From contig JABMNN010000097.1 in the NCBI GenBank assembly GCA_013204545.1, positions 1-64,000 on the forward strand: 64,000 bases of DNA. The letters are read 5' to 3'. A program made the position numbers and the translations under genes. Of the stretch, positions 61,732 to 64,000 are shown in pieces. This stretch comes from Chloroflexota bacterium. GTDB taxonomy: Bacteria > Chloroflexota > Dehalococcoidia > Lucifugimonadales > Lucifugimonadaceae. The notes beneath the pieces are model-generated. The model was not told the origin of the DNA. It searched no databases and saw nothing but the letters and a program-made list of their open reading frames with translations. Each line of letters opens with the position of its first letter. Position 1 is the first letter of the stretch.

Positions 61732-62541
61732 ATGTCCTCCACCAACCGAAAGCCCAAAGGTAACGTTTTCACCCTAATTGCCCATCGAGGGTCATCGTAT
61801 GACGCGCCCGAAAACACGTTTGAGGCGTTCGATCTAGCTCTCGATCTCGGCTTCAATAATTTCGAAACCGATGTCCAGTTAACTAGTGATGGCAAAGCTG
61901 TACTAATTCACGACGACACTCTTGATCGAACAACCGATACAACGGGACTCGTCGCTGAAACCGGCATAGCGAAGGTCAAGTCACTAAATGCGGGGCTTTG
62001 GTTCGAAGGTCCTGAAGACGGCGCCGGAGTCCGCGGCCCACTCGCATACCCAGAGGCATTCGTACCAACGCTCGACGAATTCCTTGAACGATACGCTGGC
62101 AAAGCGCACGTTCACCTCGAACTTAAATCAAGCCAGCCTGAACTTGCTGCAATTTCTATGAAGTCGTTGAATCAGTGGGGGTGGCTTGACCGGCACACCG
62201 GCGATAACATCGCCCCAGGACTAACGATTTCGTCGTTTCATTTTGAGCAACTTGAACGCTCGATAGCTCTGATGCCAAACATTGCGCATGGTTGGCTACT
62301 GCAAAAAATCGACAAAGCATCCTTAAAGGTTTCTGTTGAACTTGGGCTTTCGGGTATCTACCCGAATGCAAGCAAGGTGACCGAAAAGCAGATCGCCGAC
62401 GCAAACAACGCTGGTCTGGTAGTAAGAACGTGGGGCATTGCTGATTCGAAAGCCGCTCTCAAGCGGGCGTATCGTTCAGGCGCGGTCGGTACGACGGTTG
62501 ATTGGCCAGCGAAGGCCCGTGATCTTATAACGTCGTTGTAA
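61732..62541 (+). CDS. Glycerophosphodiester phosphodiesterase
   Basis: The GDPD family hydrolyses glycerophosphodiesters to glycerol 3-phosphate and an alcohol. Active-site sequence is IAHRGSSYDAPENTFEAF, with metal ligands in FETDVQLTSDG and the second catalytic His in LIHDDTLDRTT. Later VHLELKSS carries another metal Glu. The ATG at 61732 and the TTG at 61726 are both possible. No signal peptide, so probably cytoplasmic. It is divergent from the CoA transferase. Confidence 0.9.
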   Translation: MSSTNRKPKGNVFTLIAHRGSSYDAPENTFEAFDLALDLGFNNFETDVQLTSDGKAVLIHDDTLDRTTDTTGLVAETGIAKVKSLNAGLWFEGPEDGAGVRGPLAYPEAFVPTLDEFLERYAGKAHVHLELKSSQPELAAISMKSLNQWGWLDRHTGDNIAPGLTISSFHFEQLERSIALMPNIAHGWLLQKIDKASLKVSVELGLSGIYPNASKVTEKQIADANNAGLVVRTWGIADSKAALKRAYRSGAVGTTVDWPAKARDLITSL

Positions 62542-62726
62542 AGGCACCACGCTAATTCATCTTCGTTTTGGCGCAATCCTCACACAACATCCACGCTGCT
62601 TTGCGAGTGGCAGCCCGTTTAACCGCTACTTTTCACTTTGATACGTGAAATACGACTGTCTAGCCGTGGGTTCGCGCCCAACGAATAGCCGACAAACTAG
62701 CCGAGCCTAAGCGGAGTAAACAAAAA

Positions 62727-63578
62727 ATGTTCTACGACACATCTAGCTTCATTAAACCTGCCCCGCATCTACGTGATGACCGATTCCACGCACTTGTGAT
62801 GCTTCTCCCTCGTGAGTCGAAACGCCTGCTCGCACGGGCCGTTCTCCAAATACCGGAGGTAAAGCGAGCTCTCGAAGACGGCTGGTTTGTAGTTTCCCGC
62901 GGCGTAACACCCGCATACATTCTTGAGGAGCTGACTGGACAGCCCGGTGATAAGGGCAACAGCACCGCTGGCATCGTCACGAGTGGTCGACTCGCTAGCG
63001 TTATCGAAGAAGACCGTCTTGGACCTTGGGTTTTCGAGAATGGCAAGCTGTCCGAAACCCCTGCACCGAAGGCACTAGCACAGTTCAGGGCTCGCGACGT
63101 TTCGATCAAGGGTGCGAACGCTGTCGACCCGAACGGAAATATTGGCGTGCTTGCAGCCGACGGTGGTGGTGGGACAGTTGGAGGAATCTGGGGCACCATT
63201 ACCGCGCGTGGTGCCCACTGGGTCGCACCGGTCAGCCTTGAGCGTCTAATTCCAGATGTGATCGAGGCAGCTCGTGTTTGCGGGAATCATCTTTGGGATC
63301 TAACGATGGGCCAAGCAGCGGGACTAATGCCGATAGTGAACGCACAGGTCGTTACTGAAATTCAGGCACTAAACATTCTTACCGGGGTTACCGCGGTTCA
63401 TGTCGCGTCGGGTGGTGTTGCGGGAGCAGAAGGCGCAGTGATCCTTTCGCTATCAGGCGAAGAAACTGTAGTCCGAGAGGCGTTCGAACTGCTCGAAGGC
63501 ATCAAGGGCGAAGAACAGTTCGAGGCTCCTCGACTGATCCCTTACATTCGCGAGCCTGCGGCGGCTCCACAGCACTAA
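62727..63578 (+). CDS. Conserved-looking protein of unknown function
   Basis: I do not recognise this 283-residue protein. It is soluble by appearance and well formed, with sections such as FVVSRGVTPAYILEELTG, DVSIKGANAVDPNGNIGVLA, ADGGGGTVGGIWGTITARG and VAPVSLERLIPDVIEAARVCG. Two glycine-rich turns after predicted strands could bind a nucleotide or phosphate, but no standard Walker or Rossmann motif is visible. It ends PAAAPQH. The ATG follows a short A-rich stretch. A strong terminator follows, so it is probably monocistronic. It lies immediately upstream of an enolase-superfamily gene. Confidence 0.7.
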   Translation: MFYDTSSFIKPAPHLRDDRFHALVMLLPRESKRLLARAVLQIPEVKRALEDGWFVVSRGVTPAYILEELTGQPGDKGNSTAGIVTSGRLASVIEEDRLGPWVFENGKLSETPAPKALAQFRARDVSIKGANAVDPNGNIGVLAADGGGGTVGGIWGTITARGAHWVAPVSLERLIPDVIEAARVCGNHLWDLTMGQAAGLMPIVNAQVVTEIQALNILTGVTAVHVASGGVAGAEGAVILSLSGEETVVREAFELLEGIKGEEQFEAPRLIPYIREPAAAPQH

Positions 63579-63621
63579 TCGCTTTGTCCGATGATCAATG
63601 AGTGGAACTCGAATACGGTGA

Positions 63622-63650
63622 AAAGCGCGCCCTCATGGGCGCGCTTTCTT
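63622..63650 (+). terminator. Rho-independent terminator
   Basis: An 11 bp perfect stem (AAAGCGCGCCC with its complement) closes a TCAT tetraloop and is followed by CTTTA. It separates the unknown gene from the last enolase-superfamily gene. Confidence 0.88.
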
Positions 63651-63748
63651 TATTGCCAACTTATTCCGACTAGGTCATCAGTGCGGTAAAGTCAGGCTCA
63701 GAAAATTTGTCATCAGTTTGCTAAAAGAGTTTTGGGAAGAAGTAACGA

Positions 63749-64000
63749 ATGAAAATCGAGAACGTCAGACTTCGTCACGTATATGGAACCATTGAAACCG
63801 ATGGGTTGTTCTGGGAAGAGCGACTTGTTCAGCCGCTCGACGTTTATGCAGAGTTTCGTGACGTCACTAAACGTGTTGAGTGGAGCTCCGAGAAATCGAA
63901 AAATGAACTCGCTCACGATGCCTATTTCGTCCAGATCGAAACCGATGACGGAGTGATCGGAATCGGAGGGCCGATGGACAAAGCCGTCGCCTTCATAATC
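63749..64000 (+). CDS. Enolase-superfamily protein, N-terminal part
   Basis: The gene runs off the right edge and is absent from the ORF track. The ATG at 63749 has GGAAGA upstream and gives MKIENVRLRHVYGTIETDG, then LFWEERLVQPLDVYAEF and DAYFVQIETDDGVIGIGGPM. This is the N-terminal capping-domain pattern of mandelate racemase-type enzymes (first strand, then V-x-I-x-T-D-D-G-V-x-G-I-G). It is the fifth such gene in the window. Substrate unknown. Confidence 0.85.
   Translation, partial: MKIENVRLRHVYGTIETDGLFWEERLVQPLDVYAEFRDVTKRVEWSSEKSKNELAHDAYFVQIETDDGVIGIGGPMDKAVAFII

Noticed and set aside
1-64000. Search by eye for CRISPR arrays, insertion sequences, tRNA and rRNA genes, and phage genes
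   Set aside because: No repeat-spacer pattern, transposase, cloverleaf or phage-like protein was found; a weak or diverged tRNA could still be missed without a program.

Overview
This 64 kb window looks like chromosomal DNA of a free-living bacterium, most likely a marine Chloroflexota of the SAR202 type. That placement is inferred from gene content: at least five enolase-superfamily (mandelate racemase-like) genes in one window, scattered catabolic genes for sugar acids and acylated compounds, and lipoproteins whose lipobox is followed by a Thr/Pro/Ala-rich linker. No rRNA or other taxonomic marker was compared. Base composition is balanced and fairly even. TTG and GTG starts are common. I saw no phage genes, insertion sequences, CRISPR arrays, tRNAs or rRNAs.

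Region 1 (1-18.1 kb) is mainly catabolic. It runs from the tail of an enolase-superfamily gene through a TrpB2-type tryptophan synthase beta chain, NudC, a VOC protein, an M19 dipeptidase and an AstE/AspA-type deacylase. A plausible sugar-acid pathway follows: two tandem rhamnonate dehydratase-like enzymes, an amidohydrolase of the lactonase type, a sulfatase-maturase-like radical SAM enzyme, an HpcH/HpaI aldolase, another dehydratase, an FGGY sugar kinase and a zinc alcohol dehydrogenase. A tandem-FKBP lipoprotein sits inside the cluster.

Region 2 (18.1-35.9 kb) is mixed. It carries two paralogous lipoproteins built from repeats with paired cysteines, then a PNPOx-like gene, leuS, a small membrane protein, a MOSC protein, a broken ypeA-like acetyltransferase and an SDR, all on the minus strand. 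These are followed by a D-aminoacylase-like amidohydrolase, a secreted FnIII/coiled-coil protein, an inositol-phosphatase-like protein with altered metal ligands, a secernin/C69 peptidase and several broken genes.

Region 3 (35.9-48.7 kb) is a long minus-strand run. It contains E1 alpha, E1 beta and E2 subunits of a 2-oxo acid or acetoin dehydrogenase with an AcoX-like kinase-fold protein, interrupted by a HAD hydrolase and a lipoprotein metalloprotease. Gfo/Idh oxidoreductase, methyltransferase and large FtsX/MacB-like permease genes follow.

Region 4 (48.7-59.9 kb) is core: gyrB, pyrE, nadD, obg, dnaA, fmt and ffh. The 0.9 kb between obg and dnaA holds a wrecked DinB-like gene and an AT-rich stretch with DnaA-box-like sequences. 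Region 5 (60-64 kb) has a two-subunit CoA transferase, a glycerophosphodiesterase, an unrecognised 283-residue protein and the start of a further enolase-superfamily gene.

The most striking feature is the number of genes destroyed by single lesions. I rebuilt five interrupted genes and one remnant that the ORF track shows only as fragments: a SEC-C protein, a YpeA-like GNAT, a second GNAT, an FAD oxidoreductase, a DinB-like protein and a Gfo/Idh C-terminal remnant. In-frame TAA, TAG and TGA all occur, which argues against recoding of a single stop codon.
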